Positions 8,006 through 15,535 of a stretch of 33,146 nt of DNA are shown piece by piece. Numbering within the stretch: position 1 is the stretch's first letter; the number at the start of each line of letters is the position of its first letter. Source of the stretch: DASSFG01 sp035547915 (lineage in GTDB: Bacteria > Planctomycetota > Planctomycetia > Pirellulales > JAICIG01); assembly GCA_035547915.1 (NCBI GenBank), contig DASZTS010000040.1, positions 1 to 33,146 on the forward strand. The letters run 5' to 3'. A program made the position numbers and the translations under genes. Below the pieces are notes generated by a model. That model did not search any database and was not told the origin of the DNA. It saw only the letters and a list, made by a program, of their open reading frames with translations.

Positions 8006-8178
8006 GTGCCTCAGTCTTTCAAGTTGGCCAACTCTCATAGCTGCCCGAGCAGTAAGCGTTCTCTTGAGCTGACCCAACGGTTAGATGGCCGCTGCCGCAA
8101 GCGAACGGCGACGGACCCGTTGTCACGGTTTTCCAATCGCGAGGAAGAGTCTATTGCTAGCGTCGGGAGTTGTGTGCC

Positions 8179-8391
8179 ATGCCAAAGGGATCGATCAAAA
8201 AGCTCGTCCAAGATAAAGGCTTCGGCTTTATCAAGCAGCAAGGAGGGCAGGATGTCTTCTTCCACACTTCGGTGGTCGCCGGCGGACAGTTCGACGATCT
8301 GCGCGAGGGTCAGGAAGTCGAGTTCACGCTCGACCAGGGCGCCGGCGGTAAGGGTAAGGGCCCGAAGGCCGCCTCGGTCACGCCCCTGTAG
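8179..8391 (+). CDS. Cold-shock domain protein (CspA family)
   Basis: This 70-residue protein is a single OB-fold cold-shock domain. RNP1 appears as KGFGFI (about residues 13-18) and RNP2 as VFFHTS (about 26-31), the two aromatic nucleic-acid-binding strands. Length equals the family norm of 65-75. I chose ATG 8179 (MPKGSIKK) because GGGAG lies about nine bases upstream, rather than the GTG at 8170. The product should bind single-stranded RNA/DNA and act as an RNA chaperone in the cytoplasm. It is flanked by non-coding DNA on both sides, so it is probably monocistronic. A small hairpin follows the stop at once. Confidence 0.93.
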   Translation: MPKGSIKKLVQDKGFGFIKQQGGQDVFFHTSVVAGGQFDDLREGQEVEFTLDQGAGGKGKGPKAASVTPL

Positions 8392-8393
8392 GC

Positions 8394-8411
8394 CAAGCCT
8401 CTTCGGGCTTG
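8394..8411 (+). terminator. Hairpin after the cold-shock gene
   Basis: CAAGCC (8394-8399) pairs with GGCTTG (8406-8411) around the loop TCTTCG, starting two bases after the stop codon. No run of T follows, so it is either a weak terminator or an mRNA-stabilising stem. Confidence 0.35.
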
Positions 8412-8876
8412 CGTTCTAATCGACGGAAAAGGGTTGGCAGCCACGCCCCGCTGATGTTGCGCGCTCGACACGAAGTGCCCGATACGGCGTGAGCCGGTGG
8501 GGCTGGCCGCGCCGTTGTCGGTGAGGTCGCAGCCGACCTCGAGAGACGCAGGAACCGGCCCCCCCGGCGACTTTTCCAGCCGCTCACGCCGCCCTTTCCA
8601 AGCCGCGTGGCATCAACAACTTGGGAAGCGCTGCGCAGCTTGACACTCGATTTCGGCAGGATTAGATTTCAGGTTCCGGAAAAGAGGTCCAATTCCATGT
8701 GCGCCGTGCCGTGTGGAGACGAGGGTTTCGCCCGCCGGGCGTATCCCCAGGGCCCTTCCGAGAATCGGTATCACGATGCGGTCGGCCCCACATCGCAGCC
8801 GGTGTTTCGGACAGGCTCGAAATCCAATCCGCCGGCGACGAAACATTAGCCCCTTCAGTCAGCCAGCAGGTCACGA
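8412..8876. other. Intergenic region with no recognised gene
   Basis: About 465 bases lie between the cold-shock gene and the envelope cluster. Open frames on both strands (for example 8607-8849 plus, 8613-8846 minus) overlap each other and lack domain signals or Shine-Dalgarno sequences. The promoter of the downstream cluster should be here, but I could not pick a convincing hexamer pair. Confidence 0.4.
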
Positions 8877-9782
8877 GTGACCACGGTAGCTCGCTCCGCC
8901 ACGGTCCGCCGCCGCGCCCCGAAGCTCGGACAATCGGTCCACGCCTCGGCCTACGAGCAGGTGGCCAGCATGTTGTTGGCGCTCTTGATCCTGCTCGGGT
9001 CGATCGCCTTCTGTCTGTTCATGGCCTGGCTCGGCATGCGCGTTTTCTTCCCACCGATCGTATCGGTGCCGGTGCGCATCGAGCAGGTGGGCGGCGGCAT
9101 GGAGAGCGGCTTCGTCGGCGAGAGCATGCAGCTAGATTCGCCGACGCCGCAGGACATCGCCGCCGAGAGTGATCTGACCGAGCCCGAGTTGCAAGAAACG
9201 CTCAAGACGGTGCTCGAAGCCGTGGCCATCCGCGAAGCCGATCTCGACGATCCGACGATCAGCGAAGACGAGACGCCGAACCGGGGAGGGGGCAAACAGA
9301 TCGGCACCGGCAACCGGCCCGGTTATGGTTTCGGCCCCGGCAAGCCGGGCATTCCGCCGCACATGCGCTGGGAGATCAGCTTCGGCGACGGCAACACGCT
9401 GGACGTGTATGCCCGCCAGCTCGACTTCTTCAAGATCGAACTAGGGGTGTATGGGCCCGGCCGCGTCACCTACGCCAAGAATCTGGCCAAGGCCAAGCCC
9501 GACGTCTACTCCGGCGCGAGCAAAGACGACAAACGGCTCTACATGTCGTGGAAGCAGGGGCGGCTGAAAGAGGCGGACCGCGAGTTGATCTCCAAGGCCG
9601 GCATTCCCACGGGCGGGCGCGTGGTGCTGCAATTCTATCCGGACGAGACGGAGCAACTCTTGTTGCAATTGGAGCACGCCTTTAAGGGCAAGGATGCTTC
9701 GACCATCCGCAAAACGCGGTTTGCCGTGCGCTCCGCCGGTCGCGGCTACGAGTTCTATGTCATCGACCAAACGTACCTATAA
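8877..9782 (+). CDS. Single-TM envelope protein, first gene of ExbB/ExbD cluster
   Basis: This 301-residue protein has a basic cytoplasmic N-terminus (residues 1-28), one strongly hydrophobic segment (about 30-52, MLLALLILLGSIAFCLFMAW) and a long extracytoplasmic part. That part contains an acidic linker, a Gly/Pro-rich hinge (GGGKQIGTGNRPGYGFGPGKPG, about 140-161) and a folded C-terminal domain of about 135 residues beginning RWEISFGDGN. The start is GTG 8877 with AGG six bases upstream; no ATG precedes the membrane segment except one inside it. The topology (short inside tail, one helix, linker, C-terminal domain) is that of TonB/TolA-type transducers, and the next genes are ExbB and ExbD. 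I see no TonB signature itself, so the role as energy transducer is inference from topology and position. Confidence 0.75.
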   Translation: MTTVARSATVRRRAPKLGQSVHASAYEQVASMLLALLILLGSIAFCLFMAWLGMRVFFPPIVSVPVRIEQVGGGMESGFVGESMQLDSPTPQDIAAESDLTEPELQETLKTVLEAVAIREADLDDPTISEDETPNRGGGKQIGTGNRPGYGFGPGKPGIPPHMRWEISFGDGNTLDVYARQLDFFKIELGVYGPGRVTYAKNLAKAKPDVYSGASKDDKRLYMSWKQGRLKEADRELISKAGIPTGGRVVLQFYPDETEQLLLQLEHAFKGKDASTIRKTRFAVRSAGRGYEFYVIDQTYL

Positions 9783-9915
9783 AAAGCGTGTCGATGACGT
9801 GGGTCGAGTGGAACGCCCGGCAGGATAAGATCGGCGTGACGTCGACCGCCGAAGGAAACAAGAACCGAGAACGACGTTAATAACAACCCTTCATTTAGGA
9901 ACTGCTGCGTGATTT

Positions 9916-10578
9916 ATGGGTAGTATGAGCGGGCTGGTGGAATTCGCCGGCAACTCGATTTATGGCCTGCAAGCCTTCGACGCGTTGTGGGGCGCGTTCT
10001 GCATCATCGTCGTCTGGCGGCGACTCGCTCAGATTCGCTTCAAGAGCGAAGATCAGCAGAACGAATTCCTCGACCAGGTGCTCGACGCGGTCGGGGCGGG
10101 CGATTTCGAAACCGCCAGCGAGCTGTGCGAAGGCAATCCGCGCATCGTGCCGCAGCTCATCCTAATGGCCATCAACAACCGCGACCTGGGATACAACAAG
10201 GTTAAGCAGTTGGTGGCCGACCGTTTTCAACGCGACATCCTCTCGGAGATGGAATACCGCATCACCTGGGTCGTCACCATGATCAAAAGCGCGCCCATGC
10301 TCGGTCTGCTGGGGACAGTGCTCGGGATGATGGCGGCCTTTGGCAAGTTGGCAGGTCAGCAGAAGGTCGACGCCACCAACCTGGCCGGCGATATTTCGCT
10401 GGCGTTGATCACCACCTTCGTCGGACTGACGATCGCCATCCCGCTCAGCTTGGTGCTGGCCAGCGTACAGATTCGCACGCGGAAGATGGAAGACCTGGTC
10501 GGCGACGGCCTGGCGCGCTTCATGGAAGTATTCAAGGCGGCATTGGAACAACAGCCCGTCGAATCGGGGCGGTCCTGA
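9916..10578 (+). CDS. MotA/TolQ/ExbB-type proton channel subunit
   Basis: This 220-residue protein has three membrane spans in the family pattern: about 14-36, then a long cytoplasmic loop (about 40-115), and two C-terminal spans at about 118-142 and 158-184. Conserved family residues are visible in APMLGLLGTVLGMM (126-139) and ALITTFVGLTIAIP (163-176), which line the ion path together with the ExbD/TolR aspartate. It would form a pentameric inner-membrane channel that uses the proton gradient to move a partner. ATG 9916 is used as start; ATG 9925 is an alternative, and neither has a strong Shine-Dalgarno. Two ExbD-like genes follow after 83 and 81 bases, so the full motor is encoded here. 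Confidence 0.92.
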   Translation: MGSMSGLVEFAGNSIYGLQAFDALWGAFCIIVVWRRLAQIRFKSEDQQNEFLDQVLDAVGAGDFETASELCEGNPRIVPQLILMAINNRDLGYNKVKQLVADRFQRDILSEMEYRITWVVTMIKSAPMLGLLGTVLGMMAAFGKLAGQQKVDATNLAGDISLALITTFVGLTIAIPLSLVLASVQIRTRKMEDLVGDGLARFMEVFKAALEQQPVESGRS

Positions 10579-10661
10579 GAGGTTGCCGAACAACCGATTG
10601 GCCGGTGACGATGATTTCGAATGCCGGCAGAGTTCCTATCGATTCCTGAGTGTAGACGGCG

Positions 10662-11159
10662 ATGACGAACGAATTCGAAGCCCATTACAACCCGCACGAA
10701 GAGCCGGACGAGCCGCCGATCAAGCCGCGTAAGGCACCGGTCGAAGACACGGAGATGGACATCACTCCGATGATCGACTGCACCTTCCTGCTGTTGATCT
10801 TCTTTACGGTGACTTCCACGCCGGACGCCCAAACCGCGCTCAACCTGGCACCCGCCAAGCACGGTGTCGGCGTGAGCATCCAAGATTCGTTGATCATTTC
10901 CGTGGCCGACGGCGGCGAGGGGAAGCCGGCCGAGATTTACCTGGCCGACGGCAAGGTCGGACAACCGCTCTCCGGCACCCCCGTAGAACAAGAGGCGGAG
11001 ATCAGGCAGGCGGTCGAACAGGGGCTCTCGACCGGCAAGGTCAACGTGCTCATCAAGGCCGAGAAGGGCGTGCTGCACCGCGATGTTTCACGCGTGGCAT
11101 CGGCCGCGGGAGCCGTCGAGAACGTCAACTTGAACCTGGCCGTGATGGAGGCGAAGTAA
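10662..11159 (+). CDS. ExbD/TolR-family protein (first copy)
   Basis: This 165-residue protein has the ExbD/TolR layout: a cytoplasmic N-terminus rich in Glu and Pro (residues 1-33), one membrane helix with the sequence TPMIDCTFLLLIFFTVT (35-51), and a periplasmic domain of about 110 residues. D39 is the conserved proton-carrying aspartate of the family. The periplasmic part ends in a VLIKAEKGVLHRDVSRV segment matching the usual ExbD C-terminal fold. It should sit inside the ExbB/TolQ pentamer encoded just upstream. ExbD proteins act as dimers, and a second ExbD gene follows immediately, so a heterodimer is possible (inference). Confidence 0.92.
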   Translation: MTNEFEAHYNPHEEPDEPPIKPRKAPVEDTEMDITPMIDCTFLLLIFFTVTSTPDAQTALNLAPAKHGVGVSIQDSLIISVADGGEGKPAEIYLADGKVGQPLSGTPVEQEAEIRQAVEQGLSTGKVNVLIKAEKGVLHRDVSRVASAAGAVENVNLNLAVMEAK

Positions 11160-11240
11160 CCTGCGCTCCCAACCCGGCTTGAATTGGGGGACCGATCGGC
11201 ACTCCCTTACGCCCGACGCCGCGATCCAGCAGCAACGACT

Positions 11241-11900
11241 ATGATCCGATTCAACTGCACGAACTGCGGCAAGCGGCTGAAGGCCGCCGAAGAGTACACC
11301 GGGCGCCAGGTGCAATGCTCCGGCTGCGACAGCGTGCAGACCGTGCCCGCGCCCGACGAGTTGGAAATGGTGCACGCCGCGCCGACGATCGGCGTCACCG
11401 CCTCGGCCGCGGTCGTGCCGGCCGCCGGCGTCGAGGAGCCGGTCATCGGCGTTCGTCCCTCTGGGCCGCAAGACGACGGCCTCGATATGACGCCGATGGT
11501 CGACGTCACCTTCCTGTTGCTGATCTTCTTCATGGTCACGGCGGCGTTCGCCTTGCAGAAGTCGATTCACATTCCGACGCCCGATCCTTCGGACAGCTCG
11601 ACGCAGAGCCGCTCGATGGAGGAGCTGGAGCAGGACGACGACTACGTCATCGTCCGCATCGACCGGGACAATACGGTCTGGGTCGACGATTCCGAAGCGC
11701 CCAGCGAGCAAGAATTGTTGGCCAAGTTGAAGGATGCCCGACAGGGTAAGAAGGGGACGGATTCCGAGGGACCGTCGAAGCTGCTGGTCATGGCCAGCGG
11801 CGAGGCGCGGCACGAGACGGTGGTGATGTGCCTCGACATGGGTACCGCCGCCGGCATCGACGACGTGCGCTTGGCCAACGGCGGCGACGACGATTTTTAG
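11241..11900 (+). CDS. ExbD/TolR-family protein with N-terminal zinc ribbon (second copy)
   Basis: This 219-residue protein starts MIRFNCTNCGKRLK; the frame is open further upstream but ATG 11241 starts exactly at the ribbon. C6xxC9 and C26xxC29 form a short zinc ribbon of the type widespread in planctomycete proteins. After an Ala/Pro-rich cytoplasmic linker (about 35-78) comes the ExbD helix TPMVDVTFLLLIFFMVT (84-100) with the conserved proton-carrying D88, then a periplasmic domain with an LLVMASGEARHETVVMCLDM segment typical of ExbD. The ribbon is on the cytoplasmic side and is absent from the first ExbD copy. It might sense metal/redox state or bind a cytoplasmic partner (inference). Confidence 0.9.
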   Translation: MIRFNCTNCGKRLKAAEEYTGRQVQCSGCDSVQTVPAPDELEMVHAAPTIGVTASAAVVPAAGVEEPVIGVRPSGPQDDGLDMTPMVDVTFLLLIFFMVTAAFALQKSIHIPTPDPSDSSTQSRSMEELEQDDDYVIVRIDRDNTVWVDDSEAPSEQELLAKLKDARQGKKGTDSEGPSKLLVMASGEARHETVVMCLDMGTAAGIDDVRLANGGDDDF

Positions 11901-12001
11901 TTGATTCGTTGGATAGTTGGGGCCCTCACGATTGATTTTGTACTCGATCCCACGGCCGGTGCCCGCCGCGGCCGTTTTGGGTAGCCATTTTTGCCCGCGA
12001 T

Positions 12002-15000
12002 ATGCCTGACATTTCCAACATCCTCGCGACGATAGAACAAAGCAATCTCGTCCCCGACGACGTGATCGACGAGCTGCGCCAACGGTTAGAGAAATCGCGA
12101 TCGCCCGTCGATTTGAAGACCGCGGTCAAGTGGTTGGTGCAGAAGGAGCACGTCACTTCGGAGCAGGGCCGCAGGTTGCTGGCCCGCGCGGGGAGCGCCG
12201 CGAGTCCGCCGGCAGCCGGCGCCGCGAAACCGGCGGCCGATGACGACGATCTCAAGTTGTTCGAGGAGCCGTCCGAGGCGCCTCCTCCTCCGGCACCCGC
12301 GAAGAATGCCCCTGCCGCCCGGCCGTCGAAGGCGCCGCCGCCGGGCGACGACGACGATCTCGAACTCTTTCCAGACGACGACGCGGCGGCGGCCGAGCAG
12401 CCGGGTCCCGCGGCAAAGCCCGCGAAGGCGCCGCCGGCCAAGGCACCCGCGGCCCGTTGGGCAGGTTCGCCGCAAGAGCGGCCCGCTCGTAGCGAGCGTC
12501 CCGCGAGGTCCGAGCGGCCCGCCGCCGTCGACGCCGGCGGACCTGATATTTTTGGAGCTGCCTCGCAGGCGGCCCTCAGCGACGCGCCGGAGCGCGAGAC
12601 GCGGCGGCCGAAGAAGGGGCCCGCCAACGACGGCGGCGTGTGGGACTCTCCCTTTTTGTATCTGGGCGGCGGCTCGCTGCTGTTGATCCTGATCGTGATC
12701 GGCGCCCTCTATTGGCGCATCGGCCGCATCAGCGGCGACGATGCGTTCACCAAGGCCGAAGACTCGTATAAAGCCGGCTCGTATACGCAGGCCATCGATC
12801 AATACGACAAGTTCTTGGAATCCTTTCCCGACCACGCCGAGGTGAGCGTGGTGCGCGTCCACCGCGCCATGGCCCGTATGCGGCAGGCCGTGGAGGGCTC
12901 GCGCGACTACTCCAAGACACTGGCGACCGCCAAGACCTTGATCAGCGAAATCTCGCCCGAGGAGAAATTCGGGGAGGCCCAGAACGAGCTGAGAGCCTTG
13001 CTGCCACAGATTGCCGAGGGACTGGCGCGGCAAGCCAACGAGAAGCAGGACGCCAAGCTCATCGACGAGTGCGAAGAGACGATAAAGCTCATCGACAAGT
13101 ATGTCCGCAAGACCTTGCGGCCGGAACAGAGGTTGGCCGACGTGCGGGCTTCGATCGAGATGACGCGGCGCACCATCGGCCGCGATGCAGCTCTGAAGGA
13201 CGCCGTGGCGGGCATCGAGAAGGCCGTCGGCGAGGGCGTCCCGCAGCGCGCCTACCAGATTCGCAAAGACCTGTTGAAGCAGTATCCGAACCTGGCGGCC
13301 AACGAATCGCTGCAAGCCGCCGTGCTCTCGCTCTCCAAGGCCGAGCAGGCCGCCGTGTCTTACAAGGCCGAAGCCCGTGCCGCGGCCCCTCCCGACGCCC
13401 AATTGCCGGTCGAAGCCGAGGTGGTCATGGCCGACCGTCAGGGCAAGGATGCGCCGGGGGTGACGGGGCAGATCGTGCAGATGCTGGCGGGGGGCGCGGT
13501 CTACGCCTTCGCCGCCGACACCGGCCAGGTCCTCTGGCGACGGTTTGTGGGTTACGACACGAATTACGTGCCGCGTCCGGTCAGCATCGATGCCGACAGC
13601 GATCTGCTCTTGGTCGACTCCCAACGACAAGAAGTGGTCCGTGTCGAACGCCGCTCGGGCCGCTTGAAATGGCGTCATGCCGTCGGGGAGCCGTTCGATG
13701 CCCATCCGGTTGTCGCCCGCGACCAGGTGTGGCTCGCCACGCGCGAGGGCAAGCTGCTCTCGATCGATTTGGATACTGGCGCCTCGCCCGGATATATCTC
13801 TCTGCCGCAGGGATTGCGCGTCGCTCCGGCCTTCGACTCGCGCGGGCAGACGTGCTACCAACTCGGCGAGAACTCGAACTTGTTCGCGCTCTCGGCGACC
13901 AATTTTCAATGCCAGGAGGTGCTCTACCTGGGGCACGAGCCCGAGAGTATTCACGTGCCGCCGCTGGTGGTCAGTCCCTATATCTTCGTGGTGGAGGACC
14001 AGAGCGCCAGCGATTCGTTGCTGCATGTGCTCATCGCCGACGATAACGGCACGAACGTGCGACACGCCCAAGAGCCGATCACGCTGGCCGGACACGTGCT
14101 GGCGCCGCTCGAAGCGGCGGGACGCACACTCGTGGCCGCCACCGATCGCGGCGCCTTGTATAGCTTCGAAATCAATCCACCCGATCCCGGCCCGCCGCTG
14201 ACCAAGGTGGCCGACAAGCCGGTCGAGGACCGCGCGCCGCTCGTGCGCTACCCGTTGCTCAAGGAGACGCAGCTCTGGGTGGCGGGCAACGGCATCACGA
14301 AGTACGACGTGTTGGCCTCGCGCGGCAAGCTCGATCCGCGCGGGGTGAAGGACGAGGGAGACATCTTCATCGAGCAGCCTAGTGTGATCGGCAACGTGCT
14401 GTTTCACGCGCGGCGGAAGGACAAGCAGCCCGACGTGTTGGTGGCGGCGGTCAGCACGGCCGACGGCACCCGCTATTGGGAGACGCGCGTGGCCGCGCCC
14501 CCCGCCGGCGCGGCGCTCAACGACACCCGCTCGGGACGCACGCTCGTCTTCAACCGTGTCGGAGCGTTGTTCGATCTGTCGACCGACGACCTGCTCAAAG
14601 GGGGCGTGCAAAACGCTCGCGTGGCGCCGACCGAACTGCTCGAACCGTTTTCGGGCGCCGTGGCCGCCAGCCTGCTCGCCGACGGCGGCATCGCCATTTC
14701 GTCGGCCGCCGTGGGACCGCGGGCCCTGATCGCGGAAAAATCGGGTCCACAGCGCTGGCTGCCTCTGCCCGACGCTCCGTCGGCCCCCGCCGTGGCGTTT
14801 CACGGCGGACTGCTCGTACCGGGCCGGTTGGGGCAGGTGATGGTGGTTGACGGCACGACGGGCGCGAACGTATTGCAACCGTTCCAACCACGACTACCCC
14901 GCGGTGCCGAACTTCGCTGGAGCGCACCCTATGTGATCAACGACGACGACGTACTGCTGGCCGACGGCGAGTCGAAACTCTATCGGCTGTCGGTCGTCGA

Positions 15001-15511
15001 AAAACCCGAGCCGCATCTGATCGCTATGGCCGAAGCAAAGCTAGCCGGCCCCGTCACGGCACCGTTGGCGGTCTCGGGCCCCACGGCGTTTGCCGTCAAT
15101 GGAGAAGGCGAGTTGATCTCTTTCGCACTCGGCGCGGGAGGTGCCAAGAGCCTGACGCCCGGGCAGCCGCGGCCGCTCTCCGGTGGCGTGGCTTGGGGAC
15201 CGTATGCGGCCGGCACGCACGTGCTCGTCTCTTCCATGGGCGGCCAACTGCTCTGCCTGGACGAGAACGCGCAACTCGCATGGCAGATCGAGCTGCCTCA
15301 CGGTCCCCTATCGGGCACTCCGCTGCTGGCGGGCGACTCACTGCTGGTGCCGACCAAATCGGGCCGGCTCTGCCGACTCACGCTGGCGGACGGGAAGGAA
15401 CTCGGCGCAGTCGACGTGGGCGAACCTGTGGCGGCGGGACCGTTTCCCCTGGGCGAACGGCTGTTGTTGGCCGCCAAGGGTGGAACACTGCTGGTGGTCG
15501 CCAAGCCGTGA
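12002..15511 (+). CDS. Membrane-anchored TPR and PQQ-type beta-propeller protein (1169 aa)
   Basis: Domains in order: an N-terminal helical cytoplasmic segment (1-62) with KWLVQKEHVTSEQGRRLLA, resembling the short module found before kinase domains in planctomycete Ser/Thr kinases. Then a low-complexity Ala/Pro region (63-210) containing DDDDLKLF and DDDDLELF, and one membrane span (about 216-238). Next are TPR-like helices (about 246-300, AEDSYKAGSYTQAIDQYDKF) and more helical repeats to about 470. The rest, about 480-1169, is rich in PQQ-propeller-like strands such as VYAFAADTGQVLWRR and LLCLDENAQLAWQIELP. No PQQ enzyme active-site residues were recognised, so it is probably a binding or scaffold propeller. 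It follows the ExbD genes by 101 bases and is followed by the next gene after 24. Propeller plus TPR next to TolQ/TolR-type genes recalls TolB and CpoB. Confidence 0.85.
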   Translation: MPDISNILATIEQSNLVPDDVIDELRQRLEKSRSPVDLKTAVKWLVQKEHVTSEQGRRLLARAGSAASPPAAGAAKPAADDDDLKLFEEPSEAPPPPAPAKNAPAARPSKAPPPGDDDDLELFPDDDAAAAEQPGPAAKPAKAPPAKAPAARWAGSPQERPARSERPARSERPAAVDAGGPDIFGAASQAALSDAPERETRRPKKGPANDGGVWDSPFLYLGGGSLLLILIVIGALYWRIGRISGDDAFTKAEDSYKAGSYTQAIDQYDKFLESFPDHAEVSVVRVHRAMARMRQAVEGSRDYSKTLATAKTLISEISPEEKFGEAQNELRALLPQIAEGLARQANEKQDAKLIDECEETIKLIDKYVRKTLRPEQRLADVRASIEMTRRTIGRDAALKDAVAGIEKAVGEGVPQRAYQIRKDLLKQYPNLAANESLQAAVLSLSKAEQAAVSYKAEARAAAPPDAQLPVEAEVVMADRQGKDAPGVTGQIVQMLAGGAVYAFAADTGQVLWRRFVGYDTNYVPRPVSIDADSDLLLVDSQRQEVVRVERRSGRLKWRHAVGEPFDAHPVVARDQVWLATREGKLLSIDLDTGASPGYISLPQGLRVAPAFDSRGQTCYQLGENSNLFALSATNFQCQEVLYLGHEPESIHVPPLVVSPYIFVVEDQSASDSLLHVLIADDNGTNVRHAQEPITLAGHVLAPLEAAGRTLVAATDRGALYSFEINPPDPGPPLTKVADKPVEDRAPLVRYPLLKETQLWVAGNGITKYDVLASRGKLDPRGVKDEGDIFIEQPSVIGNVLFHARRKDKQPDVLVAAVSTADGTRYWETRVAAPPAGAALNDTRSGRTLVFNRVGALFDLSTDDLLKGGVQNARVAPTELLEPFSGAVAASLLADGGIAISSAAVGPRALIAEKSGPQRWLPLPDAPSAPAVAFHGGLLVPGRLGQVMVVDGTTGANVLQPFQPRLPRGAELRWSAPYVINDDDVLLADGESKLYRLSVVEKPEPHLIAMAEAKLAGPVTAPLAVSGPTAFAVNGEGELISFALGAGGAKSLTPGQPRPLSGGVAWGPYAAGTHVLVSSMGGQLLCLDENAQLAWQIELPHGPLSGTPLLAGDSLLVPTKSGRLCRLTLADGKELGAVDVGEPVAAGPFPLGERLLLAAKGGTLLVVAKP

Positions 15512-15535
15512 CGCGCCGACGATGAAGGGCAAACC

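Noticed and set aside
8607..8849. Overlapping open frames in the gap before the envelope cluster
   Set aside because: Frames on both strands overlap, have no clear ribosome binding sites and show no hydrophobic segment, motif or coding-like pattern.
12086..14887. 933-residue open frame on the minus strand opposite the 1169-aa propeller gene
   Set aside because: It lies fully inside a gene with clear TPR and propeller features, its translation is His/Arg/Gly-rich without domains, and such long antisense frames are common in high-GC genes with strong third-position bias. The same holds for 29547-31775, 1901-3499 and 15791-17431 on the minus strand.
12002..15511. PQQ-dependent dehydrogenase function for the propeller proteins
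   Set aside because: The blades resemble PQQ-family repeats, but no cofactor-binding Cys pair or catalytic Asp/Glu arrangement of true quinoprotein dehydrogenases was recognised, so they are called binding or scaffold propellers.
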